Made by a program: the position numbers and the translations under genes. From assembly GCF_046773475.1 (NCBI RefSeq), contig NZ_CP177239.1:744001-808000 (forward strand): a stretch of 64,000 nt of DNA, written 5' to 3'. Origin of the DNA: Nitratireductor aquimarinus. Lineage in GTDB: Bacteria; Pseudomonadota; Alphaproteobacteria; Rhizobiales; Rhizobiaceae. A model generated the notes under the pieces. That model was not told the DNA's origin. It did no database searches and saw only the letters and a list, made by a program, of their open reading frames with translations. Shown piece by piece: positions 6,883 to 15,776 of this stretch. Within the stretch, counting starts at the first letter, position 1. Each line of letters opens with the position of its first letter.

Positions 6883-8235
6883 GTGCTCAACCAAGTTCGC
6901 CCAGCCAGCAGAGGCCATGTTGCTGTCATCGGAAGTGGTATTTCGGGCCTGTCGGCCGCCTGGCTTCTTTCGCGGTCGCGCCGGGTCACGCTTTACGAGG
7001 CAGATGCCCGCCCGGGCGGGCACGCCAACACGGTGGATGTTCCTTCCGAGACCGGTCCGATAGCGGTCGATACGGGGTTCATCGTCTACAATGACCGGAA
7101 TTACCCCGAACTCGTCTCGCTCTTCGATCACTTAAGCGTTCCGACACTGCCATCGGACATGTCGTTCGCCGCGTCTCTGGATGGTGGACGTTTTGAATAT
7201 TCCGGTTCCGGTCTGCGCGGTCTTCTGGGACAGAAGGCAAATGTGGTGCGCCCGCGTTTCTGGCGGATGCTGGCCGATGTTCTTCGGTTCTACCGCGAGG
7301 CCCCTTCCCTCCTGATCGAACGCAAACATGCCGATGAAACCCTCGGCTCCTATCTCAGGCTTTCCGGCTACAGCGAAGGCTTCATCAACGATCATCTCCT
7401 GCCCATGGGCGCAGCCATCTGGTCGACAACGTCTGAGGAGATGCGTGAATACCCACTGCATGCCTTCATCAGCTTCTTCGAACGGCACGGGCTTCTCTCG
7501 CTGTCGGATCGCCCGCGCTGGCGCACAGTGGCGGGCGGCAGCCGCACCTATGTGCGCCGGCTCCTTGACGATTTTGACGGCGAGTTGCGGCTTTCCACGC
7601 CGGTTGCAAACGTTCGACGGCTCAAGCATGGCGTGGAGGTCACAGACACGTCGGGTCATAAAGAACGGTTTGACGATGTCGTCATCGCAACGCATGCCGA
7701 TCAGGCACTCAAGTTTCTGGAGGATGCGAGCGAGACGGAGCACCGGCTCCTGAGCGCCTTCTCCTACACGCCGAACAAGGCCGTCCTGCACAAGAACACG
7801 GATCTCATGCCGAAACGGCAAAGCGTCTGGTCGAGCTGGAACTATATCGAGCGCGACAGGAAGGCCGGCAACCGTCAGCTTTGCGTCACTTACTGGATGA
7901 ACCGGCTCCAGAACATCGACCCCGCTCATCCGCTTTTCGTCACGCTCAATCCTTCGCAGGATATTCCGGACGAAGACGTGATTCAGGCGTTCGACTACAC
8001 GCACCCGCTCTTCAACCACGCGGCTCTTTCGGCGCAGAAGCAACTCTGGCAGTTGCAGGGAAACCGCAACACGTGGTTCTGCGGTGCCTATTTCGGCAGC
8101 GGCTTCCACGAAGACGGCATCCGCGCCGGTCTTGGCGCCGCCGAGCTTCTGGCCGGCATCGCCGCGCCGTGGAAAAGTGGCAGGGCGGACACCGCCGCCG
8201 CAAGGCGGGACGAGGCGCTTGTGGCAGCCGAATGA
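6883..8235 (+). CDS. FAD-dependent amine-oxidase-like oxidoreductase of the sigma-E regulon
   Basis: A 450-residue flavoprotein with an N-terminal Rossmann FAD site (VAVIGSGISGLSAAWLLSRS, about residues 13-32) followed by YEADARPGGHANTV. It belongs to the protoporphyrinogen-oxidase/phytoene-desaturase superfamily (NAD(P)-binding Rossmann protein, COG2907). The true substrate is not established; a role in lipid modification together with the CFA synthase is often suggested. The start is GTG 6883, preceded by AAAAGGAAAAATCCG. It overlaps the DUF1365 gene by four bases (ATGA) and heads the three-gene operon that diverges from rpoE-chrR. Orthologues sit next to ChrR/RpoE or in their regulon in other alphaproteobacteria. 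Confidence 0.85.
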   Translation: MLNQVRPASRGHVAVIGSGISGLSAAWLLSRSRRVTLYEADARPGGHANTVDVPSETGPIAVDTGFIVYNDRNYPELVSLFDHLSVPTLPSDMSFAASLDGGRFEYSGSGLRGLLGQKANVVRPRFWRMLADVLRFYREAPSLLIERKHADETLGSYLRLSGYSEGFINDHLLPMGAAIWSTTSEEMREYPLHAFISFFERHGLLSLSDRPRWRTVAGGSRTYVRRLLDDFDGELRLSTPVANVRRLKHGVEVTDTSGHKERFDDVVIATHADQALKFLEDASETEHRLLSAFSYTPNKAVLHKNTDLMPKRQSVWSSWNYIERDRKAGNRQLCVTYWMNRLQNIDPAHPLFVTLNPSQDIPDEDVIQAFDYTHPLFNHAALSAQKQLWQLQGNRNTWFCGAYFGSGFHEDGIRAGLGAAELLAGIAAPWKSGRADTAAARRDEALVAAE

Positions 8236-9038
8236 GCTGGAACTCCGCCATATACCGGGGTGAGGTGGTCCATGTGCGCCACCGGCCGCGCGTGCATCGG
8301 CTGCGCTACCGCGTGTTCGCACTGGATCTCGATCTGGACGAACTGCCGCGCCTGTCGAAGGCGCTCCGGTTTTTCGGCTACAACCGCCCTGCTCTCTTTT
8401 CGTTCCGCGACAGCGACCATGGAGATGGTCTTGCGGGCGGCCTGCGCCGCTGGGTGGATGCGCGCATCGCCGAGGCCGGGTTCGATCCCGCTTCCATGCG
8501 GGTCAGCGTTCTTTGTTATCCGCGCATTCTCGGCTATGTGTTCAATCCCCTCACCGTCTATTTCTGCCGCGACGAAAGAGGCGCGGTGCAGCTCGTTCTC
8601 TACGAGGTCTGCAACACGTTCAACGAGCGCCACACCTATGTGATCCCGGCCTCCGATACGGGCAGGCCCAGCATCCGACATTCCTGCGACAAGGCGCTTT
8701 ATGTCTCGCCATTCCTCTCGATGGATTGCCGCTATGATTTCCGCATCGCTCCGCCGGGTGATGAAGTCATGGTCTCGATCAGCGAGAGCGAGGCGCGCGA
8801 GAAGGTGCTTTTCGCTTCCTTTTCCGGCAAGCGCCAGACGCTGACCGACGGGGCGCTCATCCGCCTCTTCTTCAGCCATCCGCTGATGACCCTCAAGGTC
8901 ACCGGAGCCATTCATTTCGAGGCGCTTCGCCTCTGGCTGAAGGGCGTTCCATTTCACCGCCATCGGCCCGCCGACACCCCCGTCGCCAAAACACTGGTCG
9001 CCCCCAATCCCAAGGTGCAACAGCATGAGCCACATTGA
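8232..9038 (+). CDS. DUF1365 family protein
   Basis: A 268-residue protein of the DUF1365 family, whose chemistry is unknown. Recognisable blocks are the N-terminal YRGEVVHVRHRPRVHRLRYR, PRILGYVFNPLTVYFC near residue 96, and CNTFNERHTYV near 127. I start at ATG 8232 because it overlaps the preceding stop and begins the conserved block; a longer open frame upstream lies inside the oxidoreductase gene. It is sandwiched between an FAD oxidoreductase and cyclopropane-fatty-acid synthase, an arrangement kept in many proteobacteria. The three probably act in one lipid-modification pathway (inference from context). It ends 14 bases inside the cfa gene. Confidence 0.85.
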   Translation: MSWNSAIYRGEVVHVRHRPRVHRLRYRVFALDLDLDELPRLSKALRFFGYNRPALFSFRDSDHGDGLAGGLRRWVDARIAEAGFDPASMRVSVLCYPRILGYVFNPLTVYFCRDERGAVQLVLYEVCNTFNERHTYVIPASDTGRPSIRHSCDKALYVSPFLSMDCRYDFRIAPPGDEVMVSISESEAREKVLFASFSGKRQTLTDGALIRLFFSHPLMTLKVTGAIHFEALRLWLKGVPFHRHRPADTPVAKTLVAPNPKVQQHEPH

Positions 9039-10242
9039 GAACGTTTCCGGCCTCTCCACCCAGATCGACGGCGCGCTCTGGCAGCGCATCGTGTGCCGCT
9101 GGGCTGATGCGATCACCATTGGCCGGATCACCCTGCGCTTTCCCGATGGCCAGACCTACACCGCTGCCGGAGAAAAACCGGGTCCGGCTGCCGCCCTACG
9201 TTTCAACACCGGTCGCGGTTTCATGCAGATCCTTTCCGGCGGCAGCACGGGTTTTGCAAAGGCCTATCTCGACGGGCACGTAGACACGCCGGATCTTGAT
9301 GCGATCATGGAGCTGGCGCTTGCCAATGAAAACCGCTGGCAGAATGTGCTCGACACGTCGAAGCTCGTCTCCCGGCTGGATTTCATCCGGCATCGTCTGC
9401 GGCGCAATTCACGCAGCGGCAGCCGGCGCAACATTGCCTATCACTATGATCTGGGCAACGCGTTCTATCGGCTCTGGCTCGATGACACGATGACCTATTC
9501 CTCGGCCCTTTACGAGGACGGCCAGACGGATCTGGAACAGGCGCAGATCGCGAAATATGACCGCATTCTGGAGCGGCTCGGGATCGGGCCGGATGACCGT
9601 GTTCTGGAGATCGGCTGCGGCTGGGGCGGCTTTGCCGAACATGCGATCCGCAAGACCGGCTGCCATGTGACCGGCCTGACGCTTTCCACCGAACAGGCGG
9701 ATTATGCACGCGCCCGGCTGTCTGATGCCGGGTTGTCGGAGAAGGCCGACATTCGATTGCAGGACTACCGCGACTGTCAGGGCCGGTTCACAAAAATCGT
9801 GTCCATCGAGATGTTCGAGGCGGTGGGCGAGGAAAACTGGCCGCTTTATTTCGCCCGCGTGCGTGATCTGCTGGCCGAAGAGGGCCGTGCGCTTCTGCAG
9901 GTCATCACGATTGATGAAACCCGCTTCGACCATTACCGCCGCAATGCGGATTTCATCCAGAAATACATCTTTCCTGGCGGCATGCTCCCCTCGCCTGCAG
10001 CCTTCATAAATGCGGCCGGAACCGCCGGAATGGCGGTGGTTGACGAACTCCGCTTCGGTCCCGATTACGCCACCACGCTCGCCGAATGGGAGACACGCTT
10101 CCGCGCGTCCTGGGAGAAGATAGAAGCGCTCGGCTTCGATGAGCGCTTCTATCGCATGTGGCTCTATTATCTCGCTTATTGCCGGACTGGATTCCGCACC
10201 GGCCGCATCGATGTGGTCCAGTTCGAGCTTGTGAAACCGTGA
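9025..10242 (+). CDS. cfa: Cyclopropane-fatty-acyl-phospholipid synthase
   Basis: Transfers a methylene group from S-adenosylmethionine to the double bond of unsaturated acyl chains in membrane phospholipids. The 405-residue protein has the variable N-terminal domain to about residue 120, YHYDLGNAFYRLWLDDTMTYSSA at 142-164, the SAM-binding motif VLEIGCGWGGFAEH near 193-206, and QKYIFPGGMLPS near 312-323. All are typical of CFA synthases. It is the third gene of the operon facing away from rpoE-chrR, with overlapping genes. CFA synthase is a known member of the Rhodobacter singlet-oxygen regulon, where ring formation protects unsaturated lipids. Confidence 0.92.
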   Translation: MSHIENVSGLSTQIDGALWQRIVCRWADAITIGRITLRFPDGQTYTAAGEKPGPAAALRFNTGRGFMQILSGGSTGFAKAYLDGHVDTPDLDAIMELALANENRWQNVLDTSKLVSRLDFIRHRLRRNSRSGSRRNIAYHYDLGNAFYRLWLDDTMTYSSALYEDGQTDLEQAQIAKYDRILERLGIGPDDRVLEIGCGWGGFAEHAIRKTGCHVTGLTLSTEQADYARARLSDAGLSEKADIRLQDYRDCQGRFTKIVSIEMFEAVGEENWPLYFARVRDLLAEEGRALLQVITIDETRFDHYRRNADFIQKYIFPGGMLPSPAAFINAAGTAGMAVVDELRFGPDYATTLAEWETRFRASWEKIEALGFDERFYRMWLYYLAYCRTGFRTGRIDVVQFELVKP

Positions 10243-10257
10243 GGCGCGCGGTGCGCC

Positions 10258-11031
10258 TTACGCAGTTTCCTGCGCGCGCACCAGCTTTCTCGTGATCGCA
10301 AACCTGAGGCCTGCGGGAAGTGCGTGAAGGAGCTTCACCGCGAGCTTCATCTTCCATGGAAAGATGATCTCGTAGCGGCGGTCAGTAAGCCCGCGTTCAA
10401 TGTGTTCTGCGGCCTCGTCGGCCGAAATCATGAACGGCATTGGAAAATCGTTGCGCGCCGTCAGCGGCGTGTCGACGAAACCGGGATTGATGATGCTGAG
10501 CGAAACATTCCGGCGCTCGGCTTCGGGCTTCATCGCTTCACACAGATTGTTCAGCGCGGCCTTGGTCGCGCCATAGGTTGCCCCGCCCGGAAGCCCGGTA
10601 TAACCGGCGACCGAGGCCATGATGGCGATCTGCCCCCGGCCCCGCCGCATCATTGCCTGAAGCACCGGATCGAGCGCATTGCACGCCCCTTGCAGATTGA
10701 CCGATATCATTCTGGCGGCGGTTTCCGCGCTGAAACCGAACGCGCCATCCCGCGTATAGGTGCCCGCCCCCAGAACGGCCATGTCCACCGGCCCGAGCGC
10801 TTCTTCGATGGCCTCGAACACGGCGCGTGTTTCATCCATCTCTGTCACGTCGAGCGGATACGGGTGAATGCTCTCCGGGACTTCTTTTGCGAGATTGAGG
10901 AGCGCCTCTTCACTGCGCGCGCTTGCCGCCACGCGCCAGCCCGATTTGGTCAGTCGCAGGGCAAGCGCGCGTCCGATGCCGGAACTGGCGCCGGTGATCC
11001 AGACGAGACGGTTTGCGGAAATTTCGCTCAT
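10258..11031 (-). CDS. Short-chain dehydrogenase/reductase
   Basis: A 257-residue classical SDR. It has the cofactor motif ITGASSGIGRALALRL near residues 11-26, the structural LGAG motif near 83-86, the catalytic YGATK pair (Tyr-x3-Lys) near 152-156, and INPGFVDTPL near 182-191. The frame is open 32 codons further upstream, but ATG 11031 has a good ribosome site (AGGAGAACGAGTGAAA) and begins the conserved fold. It converges on cfa with only 15 bases between stops. A strong TGATCC-N18-TAGTGT match lies 33-62 bases upstream, tying it to the same sigma factor as the facing operon. The substrate is unknown. Confidence 0.87.
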   Translation of the reverse strand: MSEISANRLVWITGASSGIGRALALRLTKSGWRVAASARSEEALLNLAKEVPESIHPYPLDVTEMDETRAVFEAIEEALGPVDMAVLGAGTYTRDGAFGFSAETAARMISVNLQGACNALDPVLQAMMRRGRGQIAIMASVAGYTGLPGGATYGATKAALNNLCEAMKPEAERRNVSLSIINPGFVDTPLTARNDFPMPFMISADEAAEHIERGLTDRRYEIIFPWKMKLAVKLLHALPAGLRFAITRKLVRAQETA

Positions 11032-11063
11032 TTTCACTCGTTCTCCTGCGCTTTTGTCACAAA

Positions 11064-11093
11064 ACACTACGAGAATCGGCGAAAAGTGGATCA
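11064..11093 (-). promoter_or_regulatory. Candidate sigma-E promoter of the SDR gene
   Basis: On the minus strand TGATCC (11093-11088), exactly 18 bases, then TAGTGT (11069-11064). It shares TGATCC and CGTAGTG with the promoter before rpoE, at identical spacing but with an unrelated spacer sequence. That is what a conserved promoter, not a copied segment, looks like. The start site would be about 25 bases upstream of the ATG. Confidence 0.65.
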
Positions 11094-11219
11094 CCACACG
11101 CGGGTTCAAAAAATGTCGGTGACACACCCGACCTTCGCGTGGCGATTATGCAGAAAACCCAGCAATTGCAGGCGTTTGCGCTGTGGTCCACAGGCGAACC
11201 GGAAACACGCCGGCTAAGC

Positions 11220-11265
11220 TTGACAAAACAAATGCGCTATTTTCTTATTAAAAGAACATTTGTTT
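11220..11265 (+). promoter_or_regulatory. Promoter region with inverted repeat, probable operator
   Basis: TTGACA at 11220-11225 resembles a -35 box, with an AT-rich stretch around TTATTA at 11245-11250 as a possible -10. The region is bracketed by a perfect 9-bp inverted repeat, AAACAAATG (11226-11234) and CATTTGTTT (11257-11265), with 22 bases between. It lies just before the M81 peptidase operon, which encodes its own RpiR-family regulator, a candidate ligand for this site. Confidence 0.5.
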
Positions 11266-11286
11266 CATATTTCCATTGGAAACGAC

Positions 11287-12771
11287 ATGCGCATAGGCGT
11301 CGCCCGGCTCTGGCACGAGGCAAACTCATTCTCAGTCTGCGAAACCCGTCTGGAGCAGTTTCAGGCCCGCGAATGGGTGCGCGGCGAAGAAGCTCGCGAA
11401 CTCTACCGGGACACGTCCACGGAACCGGGCGGTGCGCTCGCCTGGGCCGAGCAGCGCGAATACGTCGAGCTGGTCTTCTCCCGTTGCGCATCAGCGGCTC
11501 CGGCCGGCCCGGTCGATCAGGCGCTGCTTGACCGGTTGACGCAGGAAATCGTCGAAGACGCATCGCTGGACGGTATCGACGGGCTCTACCTCTCGCTTCA
11601 CGGCGCATGCATCGGAACCACGGATCTCGATCCGGAGCTGACGCTTGTCAAAGCCCTGCGTCAGCGCTTTCCCGATCTGCCGATTGCGGCCTCCTTCGAC
11701 ATGCATGCCTGCATCGCGCCTGAACTGGCCGATATGTTGAATGCGGCAACCATCTATCGCACCTACCCGCATGTGGACATGGCCGAGACCGCGCAGGCCG
11801 CACTCGACATGCTTGCCTGCATGGTGGAAGGCGGGCTGAAGCCCCGCGTGATCCTGCGCCGGATCGGGCGCATTCTGCCGAGCTTCAACATGCGCACCGA
11901 CGGGCCGGGCCCGATGCGTGACATCGAGGCGAAGGCGCAGATCCTTGCGCCGGATGCTGCCGCCGCGCCCTTCCCCGCAGCCTACCCCTATGCAAGCTTT
12001 GCTTACGCGGATGTTCCCGTCGCAGATGCCGGCGTTCTGGTAACCTGTCTCAACGAAGCCGAGGGCTCCGCACTGGCGGACGAGGTTGCGGCTTTCATGC
12101 TTTCGCAGCAGGCCCGCTTTCAGCCGGATCTGCCATCCGCGCATGAGGCGCTCGCGGCCTGTCCGTGGGCGAGCGGCGCGCGCGTCGCGTTTCTGGAACC
12201 TTCTGACAATCCGCTTTCCGGCGGCATTGGCGATACGCCGGGTCTGTTTGCAGCGGCTCTGGAAGCCGATCTGCCGGAAGGCAGCGTCTTCGCGTTTTTC
12301 TGCGATCCCGATCTGGTGACGAAATCCCACGAAGCGGGGGCCGGGGCGACGCTCGAAGTCTCGCTGGGCGGACGGCTTGACGACCGGTTCGGCGAACCGC
12401 TGCGTTGCATGGCCAAGGTGCTCTGCGTCACTGATGGCCGGTTCCGCAACGAAGACGCGATGGAGCGCGGCATGCCGGTGGACCTCGGCCCCACCGCACT
12501 GATCGGTGTGAACGGTCTGCGGGTCATCGTCACCACGGGCTGCCAGTCGCCCAACGACACGGCCTATTTCCGCCTTCACGGCATCGATATCGACACGGTG
12601 CCCGTGCTTCTCGCCAAGGCGAAAAACCATTTCCGCGCTGCTTTCGGCAGCCGGTTTGACGTCATCCAGTCCTGCGAAACGCTGGGGCCAGCCATGGCTG
12701 ACGTTTCACAACTGCCCTTCCGAAATGTGCCTCGGGAGCGCTTCAACCTGAAAGAACAGAGGGAAACATGA
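11287..12771 (+). CDS. M81-family metallopeptidase (MlrC-like)
   Basis: A 494-residue protein of the M81 family, named after microcystinase C, a zinc enzyme that cuts linearised microcystin peptides. Visible blocks are RIGVARLWHEANSF at the N terminus, GLYLSLHGACI near residue 100, AASFDMHACIAPEL near 137-150, and YRTYPHVDMAETA near 161-173. The histidines and Asp of the last three blocks match the expected metal ligands. The start is ATG 11287 after TTGGAAACGAC; a nine-codon extension exists but lacks support. The TRAP binding protein starts within its stop. With a transporter, regulator and aminotransferase behind it, it probably hydrolyses an amide of an imported small molecule rather than microcystin (inference). 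Confidence 0.82.
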   Translation: MRIGVARLWHEANSFSVCETRLEQFQAREWVRGEEARELYRDTSTEPGGALAWAEQREYVELVFSRCASAAPAGPVDQALLDRLTQEIVEDASLDGIDGLYLSLHGACIGTTDLDPELTLVKALRQRFPDLPIAASFDMHACIAPELADMLNAATIYRTYPHVDMAETAQAALDMLACMVEGGLKPRVILRRIGRILPSFNMRTDGPGPMRDIEAKAQILAPDAAAAPFPAAYPYASFAYADVPVADAGVLVTCLNEAEGSALADEVAAFMLSQQARFQPDLPSAHEALAACPWASGARVAFLEPSDNPLSGGIGDTPGLFAAALEADLPEGSVFAFFCDPDLVTKSHEAGAGATLEVSLGGRLDDRFGEPLRCMAKVLCVTDGRFRNEDAMERGMPVDLGPTALIGVNGLRVIVTTGCQSPNDTAYFRLHGIDIDTVPVLLAKAKNHFRAAFGSRFDVIQSCETLGPAMADVSQLPFRNVPRERFNLKEQRET

Positions 12772-13883
12772 AGAAGACAATTACTGCCGCCCTGCTCGGC
12801 CTTGCGGCAAGCTCCGTCAGCGCCGCTGCCATCGAACTCACCGTCAGCTCCTGGGTCGCGCCGTCGCATCCGACGATCTTTGCTGGCTATGAAACCTACT
12901 TCCCGGCTGTGGCCAAGGCCTCCGGCGGTGATGTGACCTTCAACCTGGTTTCCGGCGGCGCTCTGCTGGGCGGCAAGGAAACGCTGACCGGTCTTGGCGA
13001 CGGCGTTGCCGATGCATCCGTTCTGGCGCTGACCTACAACCCGGCCCAGCTGCCGACCAGCCAGCTCGTTGCGGAACTCGCCATGCTGAGCGGCGATTCA
13101 CTGGCCGTTGCCGCTGCCGTGACCGAGTTCACGCTGCTCAACTGCGCGCCCTGCGTTGACGAATTTTCCAAGCAGAACGTCGTTTACACCGGCAGCTACG
13201 CGACGGCGCCCTATGCGCTGATCAGCAAGGAAGACGTGACCCAGACCGGCGACGTGGCTGGCAAGCGCATCCGTTCGCCCGGTGGCGCATGGGATCGCTG
13301 GATCGGCGAGGCCGGCGCGACCGTCGTGCACACCTCCAGCTCGGAAATGTATGAGGCGCTGGACAAGGGCGTGATCGACATCGCCATGCAGCCTGCCGCT
13401 TCGCTCAAGACGCATTCGCTCTGGGATGTGGCCGACACGATCACGCTGGGCAGCTTCGGCGTCTACAATTCCGGTCCGCTGCTTGCGTTCAACAAGGACG
13501 CGTGGATGGAGCTGAGCGCTGAAAACCGTCGCGTTCTGCTCGACGAGATGGCTGACGCCATCGTCGCGACCACCGAAGCCTATGTGGCGCAGAACGAAGA
13601 CGCCAAGGCGGAAGCCGCCGACCACGGCATGAAGGTTCTCGACAAGCCGGAAGCGCTGGAGACGGAAATTGCCGCCTTCAACAGCCAGGACATCGCCTCC
13701 ATCATCGAGAAGGCGCAGGACGTCTACGGCGTCGAGAATGCGCAAGCGCTGATCGAGAGCTACCAGGCATCGCTTGCCAAATGGGAAGAGATCACGGCTT
13801 CCGGTCTTTCCGGCGAGGCGTTTGCCGAGCGCATGAAGACCGAGATCTTCGACAAGCTTTCGGAAAACGAATACGGCCTTTGA
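12768..13883 (+). CDS. dctP: TRAP transporter solute-binding protein
   Basis: Periplasmic solute receptor of a tripartite ATP-independent transporter, 371 residues. A Sec signal peptide covers about residues 1-20 (ends SVSAAA). The mature protein has the DctP/TAXI-like fold with GNxG-free early strands, DVAGKRIRSPGGAWDRWI near 161-178 and YEALDKGVIDIAMQP near 195-209, where family members place the carboxylate-binding Arg. The start overlaps the peptidase stop (ATGA) and has AGAGGGAAAC before it. A strong hairpin follows before the membrane subunits, which would keep receptor levels above those of the permease. The ligand is unknown, most likely a carboxylate. Confidence 0.88.
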   Translation: MKKTITAALLGLAASSVSAAAIELTVSSWVAPSHPTIFAGYETYFPAVAKASGGDVTFNLVSGGALLGGKETLTGLGDGVADASVLALTYNPAQLPTSQLVAELAMLSGDSLAVAAAVTEFTLLNCAPCVDEFSKQNVVYTGSYATAPYALISKEDVTQTGDVAGKRIRSPGGAWDRWIGEAGATVVHTSSSEMYEALDKGVIDIAMQPAASLKTHSLWDVADTITLGSFGVYNSGPLLAFNKDAWMELSAENRRVLLDEMADAIVATTEAYVAQNEDAKAEAADHGMKVLDKPEALETEIAAFNSQDIASIIEKAQDVYGVENAQALIESYQASLAKWEEITASGLSGEAFAERMKTEIFDKLSENEYGL

Positions 13884-13892
13884 GCCGGTCGC

Positions 13893-13915
13893 GGCGGCGC
13901 TTCATGAGCGCCGCC
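13893..13915 (+). terminator. Intercistronic hairpin between dctP and dctQ
   Basis: GGCGGCGCT and AGCGCCGCC form a perfect 9-bp stem with a 5-base loop, followed by the pyrimidine-rich CCTTCTCTCT. It lies 10 bases after the binding-protein stop, inside the operon. It could be a partial terminator or a 3' stabiliser of the dctP message, which is common in binding-protein operons. Confidence 0.5.
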
Positions 13916-13942
13916 CCTTCTCTCTGACACGCCGGATATTCC

Positions 13943-14458
13943 ATGCAACAAATCGATGTCTTCCTGGGCAGGCTGGGGCGTCTTCTCGCGCTTGCGGCAA
14001 GCCTTTGCCTCGTCGTCATGATGTTCCAGATCTGCCTTGATGTTGGCGGGCGTTACCTCTTTGGCAAGCCCATGCCCTCAACGCTCGAGATCGTCTCGGA
14101 CTGGTGGATGCCGGCGCTGATCTTCCTGCCGCTGCTCAATGTGGAATGGCGCAACGAAAACATTGCCGTCGACCTGTTCTATCAGGGGCTCGGCCCCCGT
14201 GCGCAGGCCGTGCTTGATGTGATCGCCCTCGTGTGTTTCGGCGTGTTCCTCGCGCTCATCGCCTATGCCGGTTTCGAGCAGGCCATGCGCGCCTATCGGC
14301 AGGGCGAGTTCATCATCGGCATGATCCCCGTCATTACCTGGCCGCCCCGTTTCTTCCTGCCGGTGGCGGGCTTCCTGACGGCCCTTCTTTGCTTTGTCCG
14401 GGCCGTACGCGCCGTTGGCCGCGCCGCTTCGACCAAAGCCGAAACCAGCGACATCTAG
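13943..14458 (+). CDS. dctQ: TRAP transporter small permease
   Basis: The 171-residue small membrane subunit with four hydrophobic segments, at about residues 12-36, 50-68, 88-110 and 130-150. It has the DctQ signature region SDWWMPALIFLPLLNVEWRN near 47-66 and a short cytoplasmic tail. It connects the receptor to the large DctM subunit in the inner membrane. It lies 60 bases after dctP, across the hairpin, and 10 bases before dctM. Its length and topology are normal for the family. Confidence 0.88.
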   Translation: MQQIDVFLGRLGRLLALAASLCLVVMMFQICLDVGGRYLFGKPMPSTLEIVSDWWMPALIFLPLLNVEWRNENIAVDLFYQGLGPRAQAVLDVIALVCFGVFLALIAYAGFEQAMRAYRQGEFIIGMIPVITWPPRFFLPVAGFLTALLCFVRAVRAVGRAASTKAETSDI

Positions 14459-14467
14459 GGGCCTATC

Positions 14468-15772
14468 GTGGATAGCATCACACTCGTCTACTGGGCGCTT
14501 GGCGCGCTCATGATCCTTCTGGCGCTGCGCGTCCCCGTTGCAGCAGCCCTTGGCCTCGTCGCCATTGTCGGCATGTATATTCTGGTTGGCGAGCGGGCCA
14601 CCTGGGGCGTTCTTCGCTCGGTCCCGCATGCCTTTGCCGCACACTGGAGCCTGAGCGCCATCCCCATGTTCCTGTTCATGGGCTATGTCTGCTTCTCTGC
14701 CGGTCTGACCGACGGTCTGTTCCGCGTGGCGCGGGCCTGGCTGAACTTCCTGCCGGGCGGCCTTGCCATCTCGTCTGTTGGCGGGGCTGCGCTCTTCTCC
14801 TCCGTCACCGGCTCCTCCGTTGCCTGTGCGGCGGCCATGGGCAAGATTGCCGTGCCGGCCATGCTCGACCGCGGCTATGACGCAAAGCTCGCCGTTGGCA
14901 CCATCGCGGCTGCCGGCACCATGGGCTCGCTCATTCCGCCAAGCACGATCCTGCTGCTTTACGCCGTCTTTGCCGAAGTGCCGGTCAGTGAACTGTTCAT
15001 CGGCGCGGTCATTCCGGGGCTTATCACTGCGCTCATGTATGCGCTGATGATCCTGATGCGGGTGAAGTACAATCCGTCTCTGGCTCCGCGCGAGAAGAGC
15101 GTCGACTGGCGTGAGCGCTTTCTGGCGCTCGGCGAGACCTGGCCGCTCTTCCTGCTTGTCATCACGGTTTTCGGCGGCATCTTTGCCGGTCTCTTCTCGG
15201 CAACGGAAGCGGGCGCCATCGGCGCGCTGGCGGCCATCGCCATCGGTTTCGCCAAGCGCACGCTCTCCTGGCGAGCCCTGAAGGACGCCGCGTTCGAGAC
15301 CATCCGCTCCACCTCGGCCATCTTCCTGATCGCCGTGGCCGCAGCGCTGCTGACCCGCCTCTTCGCCTTCGCCGGCTTCCCTGATTATGTGCAGGGACTG
15401 ATCGGCGAGGACATGTCGCCGCTGCTCATCATCATCGCCGTGTCGCTGATCTATCTGGTTCTGGGCATGTTCCTCGACCCGATCGGCGTGATGCTTTTGA
15501 CGCTGCCCGTTCTGCTGCCGATCTTCGAGACGGCGGACATCAGCCTCATCTATGCGGGTGTGATGATCACCAAATATCTGGAGATCGGTCTCATCACGCC
15601 ACCGGTCGGGCTCAATGTGTTCGTGATCAAGAATGTCGTGGCGGACAGGGTGTCGATCAGCGACGTCTTCCGCGGCGTGGGCTGGTTCCTGCTTGCCGAT
15701 GTGGTGACGGTGGCCATACTCATAGCCTTCCCGGCGACCGTTCTGTGGTTGCCCAGCCTGATAAGCGGGTGA
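14468..15772 (+). CDS. dctM: TRAP transporter large permease
   Basis: The 434-residue large membrane subunit, which carries the substrate and the sodium coupling. Around 11-12 hydrophobic segments are visible. Family blocks include MFLFMGYVCFSAGLTDGLF, TGSSVACAAAMGKIAVPAML near 116-135, GTMGSLIPPSTILLLYAV near 150-167, and GLITPPVGLNVFVIK near 376-390. The gene starts with GTG at 14468, preceded by the weak GGGGCC. The RpiR regulator begins four bases after the stop. The transporter is complete (P, Q and M) and should be functional. Confidence 0.9.
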   Translation: MDSITLVYWALGALMILLALRVPVAAALGLVAIVGMYILVGERATWGVLRSVPHAFAAHWSLSAIPMFLFMGYVCFSAGLTDGLFRVARAWLNFLPGGLAISSVGGAALFSSVTGSSVACAAAMGKIAVPAMLDRGYDAKLAVGTIAAAGTMGSLIPPSTILLLYAVFAEVPVSELFIGAVIPGLITALMYALMILMRVKYNPSLAPREKSVDWRERFLALGETWPLFLLVITVFGGIFAGLFSATEAGAIGALAAIAIGFAKRTLSWRALKDAAFETIRSTSAIFLIAVAAALLTRLFAFAGFPDYVQGLIGEDMSPLLIIIAVSLIYLVLGMFLDPIGVMLLTLPVLLPIFETADISLIYAGVMITKYLEIGLITPPVGLNVFVIKNVVADRVSISDVFRGVGWFLLADVVTVAILIAFPATVLWLPSLISG

Positions 15773-15776
15773 CACC

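Noticed and set aside
6658..7131. 158-codon upstream extension of the RpoE frame
   Set aside because: It runs through the divergent promoter region and into the antisense of the FAD oxidoreductase gene; sigma region 2 starts after ATG 6657.
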